From Muribaculaceae bacterium (lineage in GTDB: Bacteria > Bacteroidota > Bacteroidia > Bacteroidales > Muribaculaceae): a DNA stretch of 64,000 nt. A program made the translations under genes and the position numbers. Positions 1 to 8,940 of the stretch are shown here, one piece after another; within the stretch, counting starts at the first letter, position 1; every line of letters begins with the position of its first letter. The notes below the pieces were generated by a model, which was not told where the DNA came from, ran no database searches, and worked only from the letters and a program-made list of their open reading frames with translations. The stretch covers positions 19,364 to 83,363 of the forward strand of contig JAFLTY010000006.1 in NCBI GenBank assembly GCA_022509065.1, read 5' to 3'.

Positions 1-1
1 T

Positions 2-124
2 TTATACGGAGCCTCTTTCGGAATCGTCGCTTACCTAATGCATTCTTCAAGCTATTGGGATGTTGTGTTACCTGAATTTTATGCAAATGAATTTTACGCA
101 TGGATATCTGCTTATTTACTATAA
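2..124 (+). CDS. C-terminal end of an upstream gene, probably a membrane protein of the polysaccharide locus (partial)
   Basis: The frame starting at base 2 is open from the window edge to a TAA at 122-124 and encodes about 40 residues rich in aromatic and hydrophobic residues (ending ...FYAWISAYLL). The other two forward frames stop earlier. The composition fits the last membrane segment of an O-antigen polymerase, flippase or acyltransferase, but the fragment is too short to assign. It would overlap the next gene by 25 nt, which is common in these loci. The family is inference only. Confidence 0.4.
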   Translation, partial: LYGASFGIVAYLMHSSSYWDVVLPEFYANEFYAWISAYLL

Positions 125-1002
125 ACGATCAAATATTGTTTTTCGAATATTATAAAAACAATGTTCCTACTTTTACCATTTTCCCGAAGTTATCAAAACC
201 CATTAAATTCCTTCGGTTAATAGTTCAAAAGTTTTTACCATCCAAAAACCATTGGTTTTACACAAAACAATTTAAAAATGTTGGGAAAAACTTTAGCACT
301 TTAATATTGTTTGACTCTCCGTTAACTGTTCCGGCTGCCAATTATATAAAAAAACGATATCCGCAATTAAGAGTAATTTATTGGTTTTGGAATCACATTT
401 CAAATCCAAACATATTGTGTCAACTTCAGCCTAATATTGAAAAGTGGTCATACGATCCCGAGGATTGTAAACAATATGAATTAAAGTATAACCATCAGTT
501 TTATTTCCCCGAAATTGTTAACAATACCCCTGATGAAGCGGAAACATATGATTGTATTTTCGTTGGTGCTGACAAGGGTCGTAAAGAAATTATAAATTCA
601 ACCCAAAAGTTATTAAGTGATTTAGGGCAGAAGACATTTTTCTTAATAGCTGACTCCAGTAAAGTGAGGACAAATAAGCATCGTCTTCCCTATAAGGAAG
701 TTGCATCTTTAGTTAAGCAATCTAAATGTATAGTTGATATTCTGCCTCCACACCAAAAAGGGATGTCGCTGCGACCGCTTGAAGCCTTATATTTCGGGAA
801 GAAACTAATAACCAACTGGAAAGAAATTAAAGATACCCCTTTATATGATAAAAGGACAGTATATATTCTTGATGTAAACACAACTAATCATTTGTCAGAG
901 TTTCTATTAGAAAGGCAAGAACATAACTTAGCGAAATATAACGAAAATATAAAAAGATATTCATTTCAAGACTGGTTGTTAAATTTTCAAACGTCCATAT
1001 GA
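100..1002 (+). CDS. Putative glycosyltransferase of the polysaccharide locus
   Basis: A 300-residue soluble basic protein with no signal peptide or membrane segment. The C-terminal half looks like the nucleotide-sugar binding half of a GT-B enzyme: a stretch near residues 222-240 (GMSLRPLEALYFGKKLIT) resembles the conserved Glu-containing segment of CgeB/GT4-like transferases. The N-terminal half matches nothing I recognise. Its TGA overlaps the next ATG (ATGA at 999-1002), so the two are probably translationally coupled. Base composition is strongly AT-rich, as in the next gene and unlike the 2198 gene. It probably adds one sugar of the repeat unit; donor and acceptor cannot be read from sequence. 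Confidence 0.65.
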   Translation: MDICLFTINDQILFFEYYKNNVPTFTIFPKLSKPIKFLRLIVQKFLPSKNHWFYTKQFKNVGKNFSTLILFDSPLTVPAANYIKKRYPQLRVIYWFWNHISNPNILCQLQPNIEKWSYDPEDCKQYELKYNHQFYFPEIVNNTPDEAETYDCIFVGADKGRKEIINSTQKLLSDLGQKTFFLIADSSKVRTNKHRLPYKEVASLVKQSKCIVDILPPHQKGMSLRPLEALYFGKKLITNWKEIKDTPLYDKRTVYILDVNTTNHLSEFLLERQEHNLAKYNENIKRYSFQDWLLNFQTSI

Positions 1003-2159
1003 AAATTTTATTAGTAATGTCAGCTTTCAGATTATTTTCTTATGAAGGTAATCTTTATAAAAGAGCCGGAGGAACGCTGCATTTTTATCGATATGCCCCT
1101 TTAGGCCAACTAAATTTATGTTGCACTGTCATAGAAGGTGTCCCTGAAAAAGAGACCTTTAATATAGGAGATATGAAACTATTTCCTTTAAAGCATATAA
1201 AAAATGCTAAGAATCTTTTAAAATTTAGTCGATCCAATTATAAAATGGTAAAGGAGGCAGTCGAGAAATCGGATGCAGTTATCGGATATGTTCCTTCCTC
1301 AGCAGCTTATGCCGCTTTTAATTTTGCAAAAAAACAAGGTAAACCATATTTAGCAATGGCAATTGGATGTCCTTGGGATGTTTTAACGCATCATGGTTGG
1401 AAAGGAAAGCTTATTGCTCCAATTCAGACCCTAAAAATGAAAAAAATGATGAAAAAAACAGATTTTTCAATCTACGTAACGCAAAAGTTTTTACAAAAAC
1501 GTTATCCATCTAAAGGTTTAAGTGCGGGCATCTCAAATGTCATATTACATGATGTAAACAGCAATATATTGTCTCAAAGACTGGAGAAAATAACTTCTAC
1601 TACCATTAACTCTTCCAATGAGATAAAGTTAGCTACTTGTGCAGCGATAAATGTAAAATACAAAGGTCAAGAAGATGTTATAAAGGCACTTTCCAAATTA
1701 CAATATAAATATAATATACATTATTATTTAGCTGGAAATGGCGATGCCAGTTACCTAATGTTAATGGCTAAAAAATATAACATGACGAATAGGGTGCATT
1801 TCTTAGGAGGGTTAAAACAGGAAGATGTTTATAACTTATTTAAAAATATAGATATCTATATACATCCAAGTAAAACTGAGGGTTTGCCACGATCTGTTGT
1901 AGAAGCGATGTCTATGGCAGTACCATGTCTTGGCGCTAATGCAGGAGGAACACCTGAGTTATTACCTAAGGAATGCGTTTTTAAGAAAGGAAATATAAGT
2001 GATATAATAAAAAAAATTAATTGGATTTTGGATACGCGTGTTTTGTCAGACTTAGCTATTGTCAATTTCGAAAAATCTAAAGATTTTTTATTTGAAAAAT
2101 TAGAAAAAGAAAGGAACGAGTTTATTCAAACTTGGGTTAATTCTTTTAATTGTAATTAA
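999..2159 (+). CDS. Glycosyltransferase family 4 protein
   Basis: A 386-residue GT-B fold enzyme. The C-terminal domain carries the GT4 hallmark around residues 285-318: a DIYIHPSKTEGLPRSVVEAM segment with the EX7E motif, then a GGTPELL segment. The N-terminal acceptor domain is divergent but contains the usual Rossmann-like start (MKILLVMSAFRLF). No membrane segments, so it acts at the cytoplasmic face of the inner membrane on lipid-linked glycan. It overlaps the upstream gene by 4 nt. AT-rich composition suggests the pair was acquired together. Family is secure; substrate unknown. Confidence 0.85.
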   Translation: MKILLVMSAFRLFSYEGNLYKRAGGTLHFYRYAPLGQLNLCCTVIEGVPEKETFNIGDMKLFPLKHIKNAKNLLKFSRSNYKMVKEAVEKSDAVIGYVPSSAAYAAFNFAKKQGKPYLAMAIGCPWDVLTHHGWKGKLIAPIQTLKMKKMMKKTDFSIYVTQKFLQKRYPSKGLSAGISNVILHDVNSNILSQRLEKITSTTINSSNEIKLATCAAINVKYKGQEDVIKALSKLQYKYNIHYYLAGNGDASYLMLMAKKYNMTNRVHFLGGLKQEDVYNLFKNIDIYIHPSKTEGLPRSVVEAMSMAVPCLGANAGGTPELLPKECVFKKGNISDIIKKINWILDTRVLSDLAIVNFEKSKDFLFEKLEKERNEFIQTWVNSFNCN

Positions 2160-2197
2160 TATGGAGCTATTGTATTTTTGAGATAGTTAAACTTGTC

Positions 2198-3352
2198 ATG
2201 AAAAAGATAATGCTTGTTTTCGGGACTCGTCCGGAAGCCATCAAAATGGCTCCCCTAGTCAAGGAGTTCCAGAAACACCCAGAGGCGTTCGACACCGTGG
2301 TTTGCGTCACCGGACAACACCGACAGATGCTCGACCAAGTGTTGGACATCTTCGATATCAAGCCCGATTACGACCTGAACATAATGCAAGCCGGGCAAGA
2401 TCTGTTTGATGTAACGGCTCGCGTCATCGTCGGCATGCGTGATGTCCTTGATCAAGCAAAACCCAACATCGTCCTGGTTCACGGTGACACTACCACATCG
2501 ACAGCCGCCGCGCTCGCCGCTTTCTACCGACAGATTCCCGTGGGGCACGTCGAGGCCGGGTTACGGACACATAACATCTACAGTCCGTGGCCTGAGGAGA
2601 TGAACCGACAGCTGACAGGCCGCATCGCGACACACCATTTCGCCCCCACTCCCTTAAGTCGACAAAACCTTATCGACGAAGGCGTGCCTTCGGAACGAAT
2701 AACAGTTACGGGCAACACCGTCATCGACGCATTGTATTGGGTCGTTGACAAAATCAAAAACAACCCGACGCTTGACAATGAACTGAACGCTGAACTCCGA
2801 AAAGCAGGTTATGACACAGCCCGGCTCGCTAAAGGACATAACCTGGTGCTAATCACCGGTCACCGACGCGAAAACTTCGGCGAAGGGTTTATCTCCATGT
2901 GCAAGGCGATAAAAACCCTTACAGAAAAATACCCCGACATCGATTTCGTCTATCCGATGCATCTCAATCCCAATGTGCGCCGCCCCATACACGAAGTCTT
3001 TGGCGAAGATCTATCCAACCTAGGTAACATGTTCTTTATCGAACCGCTTGAATACCTGTCGTTTGTCTATTTGATGGAAAAAGCGCGCATAGTTTTGACT
3101 GATAGCGGAGGCATTCAGGAAGAAGCGCCTGGACTTGGCAAACCCGTACTTGTCATGCGAGACACTACCGAACGCCCCGAGGCACTCGAAGCCGGCACGG
3201 TACGTCTTGTCGGCACCGACTACGACCGTATTGTCAATGAAGTCTCCTCCCTCCTTGACAATCCTGAACATTACAACTGTATGTCGCAAGCCGTCAACCC
3301 TTACGGCGACGGCCACGCATGCGAAAGAATAGTAAATTCATATAAACTTTAA
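2198..3352 (+). CDS. wecB: UDP-N-acetylglucosamine 2-epimerase (non-hydrolysing)
   Basis: 384 residues, full length for WecB/MnaA, which interconverts UDP-GlcNAc and UDP-ManNAc. Seen motifs: FGTRPEAIKMAPLV at the N-terminus, TGQHRQMLDQV, VHGDTTTSTAAALA, HVEAGLRTHN followed by PEEMNRQL, and SGGIQEEAPGLGKPVLVMR with TERPEA near the C-terminus. The start is the ATG that gives the canonical KKIMLVFGTRPE opening. UDP-ManNAc would serve this glycan locus. Unlike both flanking genes it is clearly GC-rich with codon use like the chromosomal core, so it has a different history from its neighbours. Confidence 0.95.
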   Translation: MKKIMLVFGTRPEAIKMAPLVKEFQKHPEAFDTVVCVTGQHRQMLDQVLDIFDIKPDYDLNIMQAGQDLFDVTARVIVGMRDVLDQAKPNIVLVHGDTTTSTAAALAAFYRQIPVGHVEAGLRTHNIYSPWPEEMNRQLTGRIATHHFAPTPLSRQNLIDEGVPSERITVTGNTVIDALYWVVDKIKNNPTLDNELNAELRKAGYDTARLAKGHNLVLITGHRRENFGEGFISMCKAIKTLTEKYPDIDFVYPMHLNPNVRRPIHEVFGEDLSNLGNMFFIEPLEYLSFVYLMEKARIVLTDSGGIQEEAPGLGKPVLVMRDTTERPEALEAGTVRLVGTDYDRIVNEVSSLLDNPEHYNCMSQAVNPYGDGHACERIVNSYKL

Positions 3353-3361
3353 AGCAAAAAC

Positions 3362-4087
3362 ATGATACCAAAAAAGATACATTATTGTTGGTTTGGGGGG
3401 AATCCACTGCCTGATTCTGCCTTGAACTGTATTAATTCATGGAAAAAGTTATGCCCTGATTATGAGATCAAAGAATGGAATGAATCAAACTTTGATTTAG
3501 ATACTTTCCCATATGCTAGACAAGCATATGATACACGTAAATTTGCTTTCGTGACAGACATCGTTAGATTATATGCATTATATACCGAGGGAGGTATATA
3601 CATGGATACTGATGTGGAGCTTTTAAAACCATTAGATAGTATCTTAAATTTTAAAGCAATATCAGGATTTGAGACAACCAATATGGTTCCTACTGGTTTG
3701 ATGGCAAGTGAAAAAAATATACCCATAATTAAGGAGTTGCTTTCAGATTATAAAGAACGATTATTTGTTAAGGAGAATGGGTCGCTGGAAACAACCACTA
3801 ATGTTATATACATTACTGAATGTTTAAAAAAATACGGCCTTCAATTAAATAATCAAAAGCAAACTATAGCGGAATTTACGTTCTTGCCTTCCGAATATTT
3901 CTGTCCAAAATCTGTAAAGGATGGTAAAATTTATCTGACACCAAAAACGATAGCCATACATCATTTTGCCGGGACATGGCATCCTAAATGGCGTAATAAA
4001 GCACGCTCAATAATATTAAAAATAGGAGGATATCCTTTAAAATCGTTTTTAAGATACTTCATCCCTAAAAAAATTCTTAGAAAGTAA
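3362..4087 (+). CDS. GT32-like capsular polysaccharide glycosyltransferase (DXD sugar-binding)
   Basis: 241 residues. It opens with IPKKIHYCWFGG, the typical start of the Gly_transf_sug/GT32 group, and has DIVRLYALYTEGGIYMDTD, in which the DXD motif (about residues 81-83) binds the metal and nucleotide sugar. A C-terminal HHFAGTWHPKWR segment is also typical. No membrane segment except possible peripheral association through the basic C-terminus. Starts 9 nt after wecB. AT-rich again. Predicted to add a hexose or HexNAc; the specific sugar is not predictable. Confidence 0.85.
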   Translation: MIPKKIHYCWFGGNPLPDSALNCINSWKKLCPDYEIKEWNESNFDLDTFPYARQAYDTRKFAFVTDIVRLYALYTEGGIYMDTDVELLKPLDSILNFKAISGFETTNMVPTGLMASEKNIPIIKELLSDYKERLFVKENGSLETTTNVIYITECLKKYGLQLNNQKQTIAEFTFLPSEYFCPKSVKDGKIYLTPKTIAIHHFAGTWHPKWRNKARSIILKIGGYPLKSFLRYFIPKKILRK

Positions 4088-4113
4088 GTGATATCATCCT
4101 TAATAAAATCATT

Positions 4114-4497
4114 ATGATTGATTTTTTGTCAGGTGATAGTTTCAGATTTCTATGGTTACCAATCATAACTACCGTTCTTACCCTTTGTATGAAAGTTTTT
4201 CATAAGGATCGTCTACTTAAAATGTGGACGTGGAGTGACTTTGCTGTCGCTTCAAATCTTATGGTGACCGCGGTTTTTATATTCTTGATAAAACTGTCGT
4301 TTATAGCGGCTCAAATTAAGAATAACACGCAGCTTGCAAAGGAACGAATGGATCAATTCATGTCTATGTCCATGGTATTTGTTGTATTTTTTGTTGGTAT
4401 GTTACTCGTAACTTGGGTAATGCGAGAAAAAGGATGGCATAAAAACTCACATGGAGATTTATTTTACTTCTATGATAAATTATTGAAATGCGTATAG
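4114..4497 (+). CDS. Small multi-spanning membrane protein of unknown function
   Basis: 127 residues with three hydrophobic stretches (about 12-28, 44-65 and 84-104) and polar loops; no recognisable enzyme motif. It lies inside the glycan locus and overlaps the next membrane gene by 10 nt, so the two are likely translated together and may form a pair. I do not recognise the family. It is too short for a flippase, polymerase or acyltransferase. It may be an accessory insertion into the locus rather than a glycan enzyme. Confidence 0.6.
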   Translation: MIDFLSGDSFRFLWLPIITTVLTLCMKVFHKDRLLKMWTWSDFAVASNLMVTAVFIFLIKLSFIAAQIKNNTQLAKERMDQFMSMSMVFVVFFVGMLLVTWVMREKGWHKNSHGDLFYFYDKLLKCV

Positions 4498-5126
4498 TTA
4501 ATCTGCTCATAGTCGTCATAAGTGTCCTGGCTGTTTATTGTATCTGTGCTGTGGGGTTGGGGTGGTTTTGGAAGATTGGCGACTTCGCAAACGCCGAGGC
4601 GATAAATGCTGTGCTTCTCAATTTGAGCTATAGTTATATTGCCGGCGCAATATTCTATGTCTTTATCAGTTTTTTGCCTCACCTTATAATGGCACATAAG
4701 CTAAAAAAGCCTCTACAAGCGAAATTCAATAATATTCGAGACAAATTTAGCAACAGCATAAATAGCGTTTATCCCATAGAGGTGTGGAATACACGCTCTT
4801 ATGACCGAAATGATATAATATCTCGCTTTAAGAGGCTTCAATCGGTGCATACGGCTTCACCGATGAGAGCTATCCACCCAGGGGTGTCTGTAATGGATCA
4901 CCTAAGGGCTCAGCGCGATGCTATTTTAAAGGAGATTAGGTATACGTTGGAATACAAGGATTATTTGTCGTCCGAACAAATCATTGTCCTTGAAAAGATT
5001 CGCAACTGCGCTTATTTCCCCTTTCTTAACGCTTTTGGCAATCCGGCTCTCGACTTGCCAAATATGCGCGAATCTCTTGCCAAGGAGTTGTGCGACGCTT
5101 ATGACTTGAGTCGCCTCTTGAATTGA
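4488..5126 (+). CDS. Membrane protein with large cytoplasmic domain, unknown function, partner of the preceding gene
   Basis: 212 residues. Two hydrophobic segments (about 5-26 and 43-68) are followed by a charged, mainly helical region of some 140 residues. The motif NLSYSYIAGAIFYVF resembles a membrane segment found in uncharacterised accessory proteins of bacteria; that is recall, not a search. It overlaps the preceding gene by 10 nt. No catalytic motif is visible. The topology (membrane anchor plus cytoplasmic domain) would fit a sensor or effector as well as a glycan-assembly factor. Confidence 0.6.
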   Translation: MRIVNLLIVVISVLAVYCICAVGLGWFWKIGDFANAEAINAVLLNLSYSYIAGAIFYVFISFLPHLIMAHKLKKPLQAKFNNIRDKFSNSINSVYPIEVWNTRSYDRNDIISRFKRLQSVHTASPMRAIHPGVSVMDHLRAQRDAILKEIRYTLEYKDYLSSEQIIVLEKIRNCAYFPFLNAFGNPALDLPNMRESLAKELCDAYDLSRLLN

Positions 5127-5398
5127 TGTTTTTATTTCGACATTATCTTATTCCATTTTCAACAATGCGGCGAAAACTTATCAGAATGACCGCGCACGAC
5201 TGCACCCTCGGTCTTCTCAAAGGTCAGTTGAGATTTTTGAACCAGTCAATGGATGTCACGCTTGTGGCTAAGGACACCGGCACGCTTAAACAACTGGCGG
5301 ATGCGGAAGGTGTCGCTTATCGATTACTACTATGGCAGGTACTCTTTACTTCTGGAAATTCGATAGCGGTGCTGGCTTATCTCCCGGAGTATATCTAA
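5126..5398 (+). pseudogene. Remnant of a Bacteroidales GT4 glycosyltransferase (N-terminal part only)
   Basis: From the ATG at 5165 the frame reads RRKLIRMTAHDCTLGLLKGQ and continues RFLNQSMDVTLVAKDTG, then KQLADAEGVA. This matches the usual N-terminus of Bacteroidales capsule GT4 enzymes (KLIRVTT...LLKGQLRFLNQ...V...AEREGV). After about 50 residues the resemblance stops and the frame ends at 5398, so the remaining 300-odd residues are missing. The upstream extension to 5126 is probably not translated. The next intact GT4 starts at 5494. I read this as a decayed or recombined gene; a functional 78-residue peptide is possible but unlikely. Confidence 0.6.
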
Positions 5399-5493
5399 CC
5401 GTAAAAAACAATAATTTCTAACTCTGGGCAAACGACATATGCAAATCGACCCTCGTATTGTCATCGGGGTAGATTTTACTTACTAAGATCAAC

Positions 5494-6603
5494 ATGAATA
5501 TTGTCATAATCACGAGTTCGGCGAAAGCCCTGTTCAATCTCCGCAAGGAGTTAATCGAATCATGGGTTAATGCAGGTCATAAAGTAACAGCCATCGGGGA
5601 TATTCCGCCAGAGAAGATTAGAGACAAATGCATCGAGCGCGGATTTGACTATAAATCGGTAAAGTTAAGCCGAAATGGTCTTAACCCTGTTGCGGATCTG
5701 AGAACACTGCGAGAACTCACTGAGCGATTAAAAGAGCTCAAGCCTGATCGTGTGTTTTGTACATTCGCCAAAGCCATCTCCTATGGGGCATGGGCAGCAA
5801 ATAGAGCCGGGATATCACATGTTTATTCATTGATGAGTGGGCTCGGGTCAATTTATCGGAGCAATTCTTTGAAGATTAGAGTAATTCGATTAATAATGAA
5901 CCGCCTCTACAAGAATGCGTTCAAGTGCAGTAAAAAAGTAATTTTTCAGAATAAGGATGATTTATCACTTTTCCTTCAGCTAAATTTGGTGCCAAAGGAG
6001 AAAAGTGTTATTGTCAATGGGTCCGGCGTTGATTTACAGAGATTTGAATTCAACAATCTCCCTCATTCTTCAACCTTTTTATTCGTGGGGCGTCTATTAA
6101 AAGAGAAAGGAATTTGCGAATATATAGAGGCCGCTAAAATTATAAAGAAGAAATATCCTCATACCCGATTTATTGCAGTTGGTGATATTGACACAAACCC
6201 ATCATCTCTTCAAAAATCTGAGGTAAAACAGTATCAAACCGAAGGCTTGATACTGTTCGAGGGGTTTAAAAAGGATGTACGCCCTTTTATACGGCAATGC
6301 GATATTTTTGTTCTACCATCATATCATGAAGGAACGCCAAGATGTGTACTTGAAGCTATGTCAATGGGGCGCCCAATCATCACGTCGGATGCGCCAGGTT
6401 GTAGAGAGACTGTTATTGAGGGTCAAAATGGTTTTTTGATTCCAGTTGAAGATGCAAAAGCTCTTGCAGCAAAAATGGAATACCTTCTACTCAATCCAGA
6501 TGTCGCCGATAAGATGGGGTGTGAATCGAGGCGAATAGCTGAATCAAAATATGACGTTGTCAAAATCAATAATGACTATGCCAACATTATGCAATTAGAT
6601 TAA
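5494..6603 (+). CDS. GT4 glycosyltransferase, PglA-like
   Basis: 369 residues, full length for GT4. N-terminal domain has the opening NIVIITSSAKALFNLRKEL and FCTFAKAISYGAWAANRAGI; the C-terminal domain has VNGSGVDLQRF, FVGRLLKEKGI and the EX7E motif in YHEGTPRCVLEAMSMGRPII. The overall pattern resembles GalNAc/HexNAc transferases of the PglA type that act early on undecaprenyl-linked sugars, which would suit its position next to the initiating enzyme at 7570. The donor sugar is inference. The next gene begins 6 nt downstream. Confidence 0.85.
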   Translation: MNIVIITSSAKALFNLRKELIESWVNAGHKVTAIGDIPPEKIRDKCIERGFDYKSVKLSRNGLNPVADLRTLRELTERLKELKPDRVFCTFAKAISYGAWAANRAGISHVYSLMSGLGSIYRSNSLKIRVIRLIMNRLYKNAFKCSKKVIFQNKDDLSLFLQLNLVPKEKSVIVNGSGVDLQRFEFNNLPHSSTFLFVGRLLKEKGICEYIEAAKIIKKKYPHTRFIAVGDIDTNPSSLQKSEVKQYQTEGLILFEGFKKDVRPFIRQCDIFVLPSYHEGTPRCVLEAMSMGRPIITSDAPGCRETVIEGQNGFLIPVEDAKALAAKMEYLLLNPDVADKMGCESRRIAESKYDVVKINNDYANIMQLD

Positions 6604-6609
6604 TCCCCA

Positions 6610-7569
6610 ATGAACATACTTATTACCGGAATCCATGGCTTCGTAGGTTCTAATCTTGTAAAAGCCTTAAAGTCTGAGTATAATATTTACGGTCTTGATA
6701 TCGTCGCTCCTGAAAAAGAGGGGATAATAAAAACTTATTCATGGCAAGACCTTGAGGGAGATCAAATGCCGAAATTCGATGCAATTATTCACCTTGCTGG
6801 CAAAGCCCACGATACGAAAAACAAGTTGGCAGCAGACTTATATTTCAAAGTAAACACCGACCTTACAAAAAAGACGTTTGATTACTTTACAAAACACCCT
6901 GAGATAAAGAAATTTATATTCTTCAGTTCTGTCAAGGCGGCAATAGATAAGGTACAGGGAGATGTTTTGACCGAGGACGTTGTTCCTTGTCCTGTTGGTC
7001 CCTATGGTGAAAGTAAGGTGAAGGCAGAAGAATATATTCTGGAAAGATTAAAAAATAGTCCTGAACTATATATGGAACGCGATATTATAATTCTTCGTCC
7101 GTGTATGATTCATGGTCCGGGCAATAAGGGCAATTTAAACCTTCTATATAGCGTAATTTCAAAAGGAGTTCCATGGCCTCTGGGAGCTTTTGAAAACAGA
7201 CGCACCTTCACGTCTATCGATAATCTTTCCTATGTCATAGAAAAATTACTCACAACTGATGTCCCAAGCGGAATTTACAATATGGCTGATGATGATGCAT
7301 TATCGACAAACGAACTTATAAATGTGATGTGCAATGCTATGAGTAAGAAAAGCTATATATGGAAGCTGCCGAAGGGGATGATAAGGTTTGGGGCAAGGAT
7401 TGGGGATATTCTGCATTTGCCACTCAATACTTTCAGACTCGATAAACTCACAGAAAACTATGTTGTGTCTAATGACAAAATAAAACGAGCATTAAACATA
7501 AAAAGTATGCCTATACAGGCTCGTGAAGGATTAACCAAAACCATTCAAAGTTTTCAATATCAACAATAG
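6610..7569 (+). CDS. NAD(P)-dependent sugar-nucleotide epimerase/reductase
   Basis: 319 residues, extended short-chain dehydrogenase. Nucleotide-binding GIHGFVGSNL at the N-terminus, FFSSVKAA, and the catalytic YGESK (YxxxK) near residue 137. Family members next to WecA-like transferases typically act as 4-epimerases or 4-reductases making the first sugar of the repeat (UDP-GalNAc, -FucNAc or -QuiNAc type donors). Its stop codon is directly followed by the ATG of the WecA-like gene, supporting a shared role in initiation. The exact product cannot be decided. Confidence 0.85.
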   Translation: MNILITGIHGFVGSNLVKALKSEYNIYGLDIVAPEKEGIIKTYSWQDLEGDQMPKFDAIIHLAGKAHDTKNKLAADLYFKVNTDLTKKTFDYFTKHPEIKKFIFFSSVKAAIDKVQGDVLTEDVVPCPVGPYGESKVKAEEYILERLKNSPELYMERDIIILRPCMIHGPGNKGNLNLLYSVISKGVPWPLGAFENRRTFTSIDNLSYVIEKLLTTDVPSGIYNMADDDALSTNELINVMCNAMSKKSYIWKLPKGMIRFGARIGDILHLPLNTFRLDKLTENYVVSNDKIKRALNIKSMPIQAREGLTKTIQSFQYQQ

Positions 7570-8538
7570 ATGATTTTTGCAATTATTTTAGTTCTGCTGT
7601 TTCTTTTAGAAATAGCATACTTTCTTGTAGCAGATAGGTTTAATATTATAGACAAGCCTAATCTTCGGTCGTCGCATACGTCTGTAACGCTTCGTGGGGG
7701 TGGGATTGTATTCCTTTTAGGTGCGTGGCTTTGTGCCATGTTCTTTGGAATGACTTATCCGTGGTTTCTGCTCGGTCTGTCACTTATTTCGTTGATAAGC
7801 TTTATCGATGACATTCATTCGCTGCCGGATAGTCTGCGACTTGTCATCCAGTTCGTTGCGATGGGGCTTATGTTCTATCAGTTCGGTATTCTTAACTTGA
7901 ACGATTGGTGGATGGTAATTATAGCCCTTATTGTTTCCGTTGGTATCATCAACGCCTACAATTTCATGGACGGTATCAACGGTATAACCGGAGGATATTC
8001 GATTGCCGTGTTGGTGCCTCTTTTATATTTGAATAGCAAGTTTGATTTTATAAGTCAGTCTTTTCTGTATGTAACCGGACTAAGCCTACTTGTTTTCTGT
8101 TTCTTCAATTTCCGCAAAAAGGCAAAATGCTTTGCAGGTGATGTGGGCTCGATTAGTATAGCATTTATACTCCTATTTGCCCTTGGCAGACTTATTCTGC
8201 AAACCGGTGATTTGTCATACTTATGCTTACTTGCAGTATATGGTGCCGATGCAATTCTCACAATATGCCATCGAATACAATTGCATGAAAATCTTGGCGA
8301 GGCACATCGAAAGCACGCTTATCAAATTATGGCAAACGAATTGAAGATACCGCATGTGACAGTATCTTCTTTTTATATGGTTTTGCAACTTATAATCTCT
8401 GCCGGTCTTGTTTTTCTTCCGATTAATCATTATCTGTATCTCGGCATTGTCATATTGGTTTTAGTCATAGCTTATATTCTCTTCATGAAGAGAAACTATG
8501 TTCTGCATGAGCAGTACTTGAAATCAAAAGCATTATAA
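7570..8538 (+). CDS. WecA/MraY-like undecaprenyl-phosphate sugar-1-phosphate transferase
   Basis: 322 residues with about ten hydrophobic segments. Family motifs are visible: DDIHSLPDSLRLVIQF (cytoplasmic Asp pair), NAYNFMDGINGITGG (NxxNxxDGIDGL-like), GDVGSISIAF, and a His-rich HRIQLHENLGEAHRKHAYQ segment near the C-terminus. It transfers a HexNAc-1-phosphate-type sugar to undecaprenyl phosphate and thus starts repeat-unit synthesis at the inner membrane. Starts at the first base after the upstream stop. Placement of the initiating enzyme at the 3' end of the locus is usual in Bacteroidales. Symbol withheld because WbpL- and WecA-type enzymes cannot be separated by eye. Confidence 0.9.
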   Translation: MIFAIILVLLFLLEIAYFLVADRFNIIDKPNLRSSHTSVTLRGGGIVFLLGAWLCAMFFGMTYPWFLLGLSLISLISFIDDIHSLPDSLRLVIQFVAMGLMFYQFGILNLNDWWMVIIALIVSVGIINAYNFMDGINGITGGYSIAVLVPLLYLNSKFDFISQSFLYVTGLSLLVFCFFNFRKKAKCFAGDVGSISIAFILLFALGRLILQTGDLSYLCLLAVYGADAILTICHRIQLHENLGEAHRKHAYQIMANELKIPHVTVSSFYMVLQLIISAGLVFLPINHYLYLGIVILVLVIAYILFMKRNYVLHEQYLKSKAL

Positions 8539-8540
8539 AT

Positions 8541-8930
8541 ATGATACTTAATAACGAGTTGTTGGATAAAATAACAACAGACGCTGAAGCTTCTCCACGG
8601 TTGAGAATGAACTATAATTTGCATGAGAGCCTCGAGTCAAAAGCGCAACGACTACTTAACGTGTTGTTGCCGGGTACTATATTACCCGTGCATCGTCACA
8701 CGCATACAGCCGAAACATATATTCTTCTTCGAGGAAAAATGTTTGTCGTATTCTATAATGATCTTGGAGAACAAATAGAGCGCTATCTTCTTGATCCACA
8801 AATTGGGAATTACGGCGTACATATTCCACAAGGACAATGGCATACAGTCGAAGTCATAGAGCCGTCCACAATATTTGAAGTCAAGGACGGTCCATATACA
8901 CCTCTCCATCCGGAAGACATACTCTACTGA
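8541..8930 (+). CDS. wbuC: WbuC family cupin-fold metalloprotein
   Basis: 129 residues, single cupin barrel. The HRHTHTAETYILLRG segment supplies cupin motif 1 (His, His, Glu) and IPQGQWHTVEV supplies motif 2 with the fourth ligand His. WbuC proteins are found at the ends of O-antigen loci; their reaction is not established to my knowledge. Starts 2 nt after the WecA-like stop, so it belongs to the same transcript. Confidence 0.85.
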   Translation: MILNNELLDKITTDAEASPRLRMNYNLHESLESKAQRLLNVLLPGTILPVHRHTHTAETYILLRGKMFVVFYNDLGEQIERYLLDPQIGNYGVHIPQGQWHTVEVIEPSTIFEVKDGPYTPLHPEDILY

Positions 8931-8940
8931 TATTAAATAG

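Noticed and set aside
5332..5421. 29-codon ORF after the glycosyltransferase stump
   Set aside because: Too short, in a decayed region, and its product (WKFDSGAGLSPGVYL...) matches nothing I recognise.
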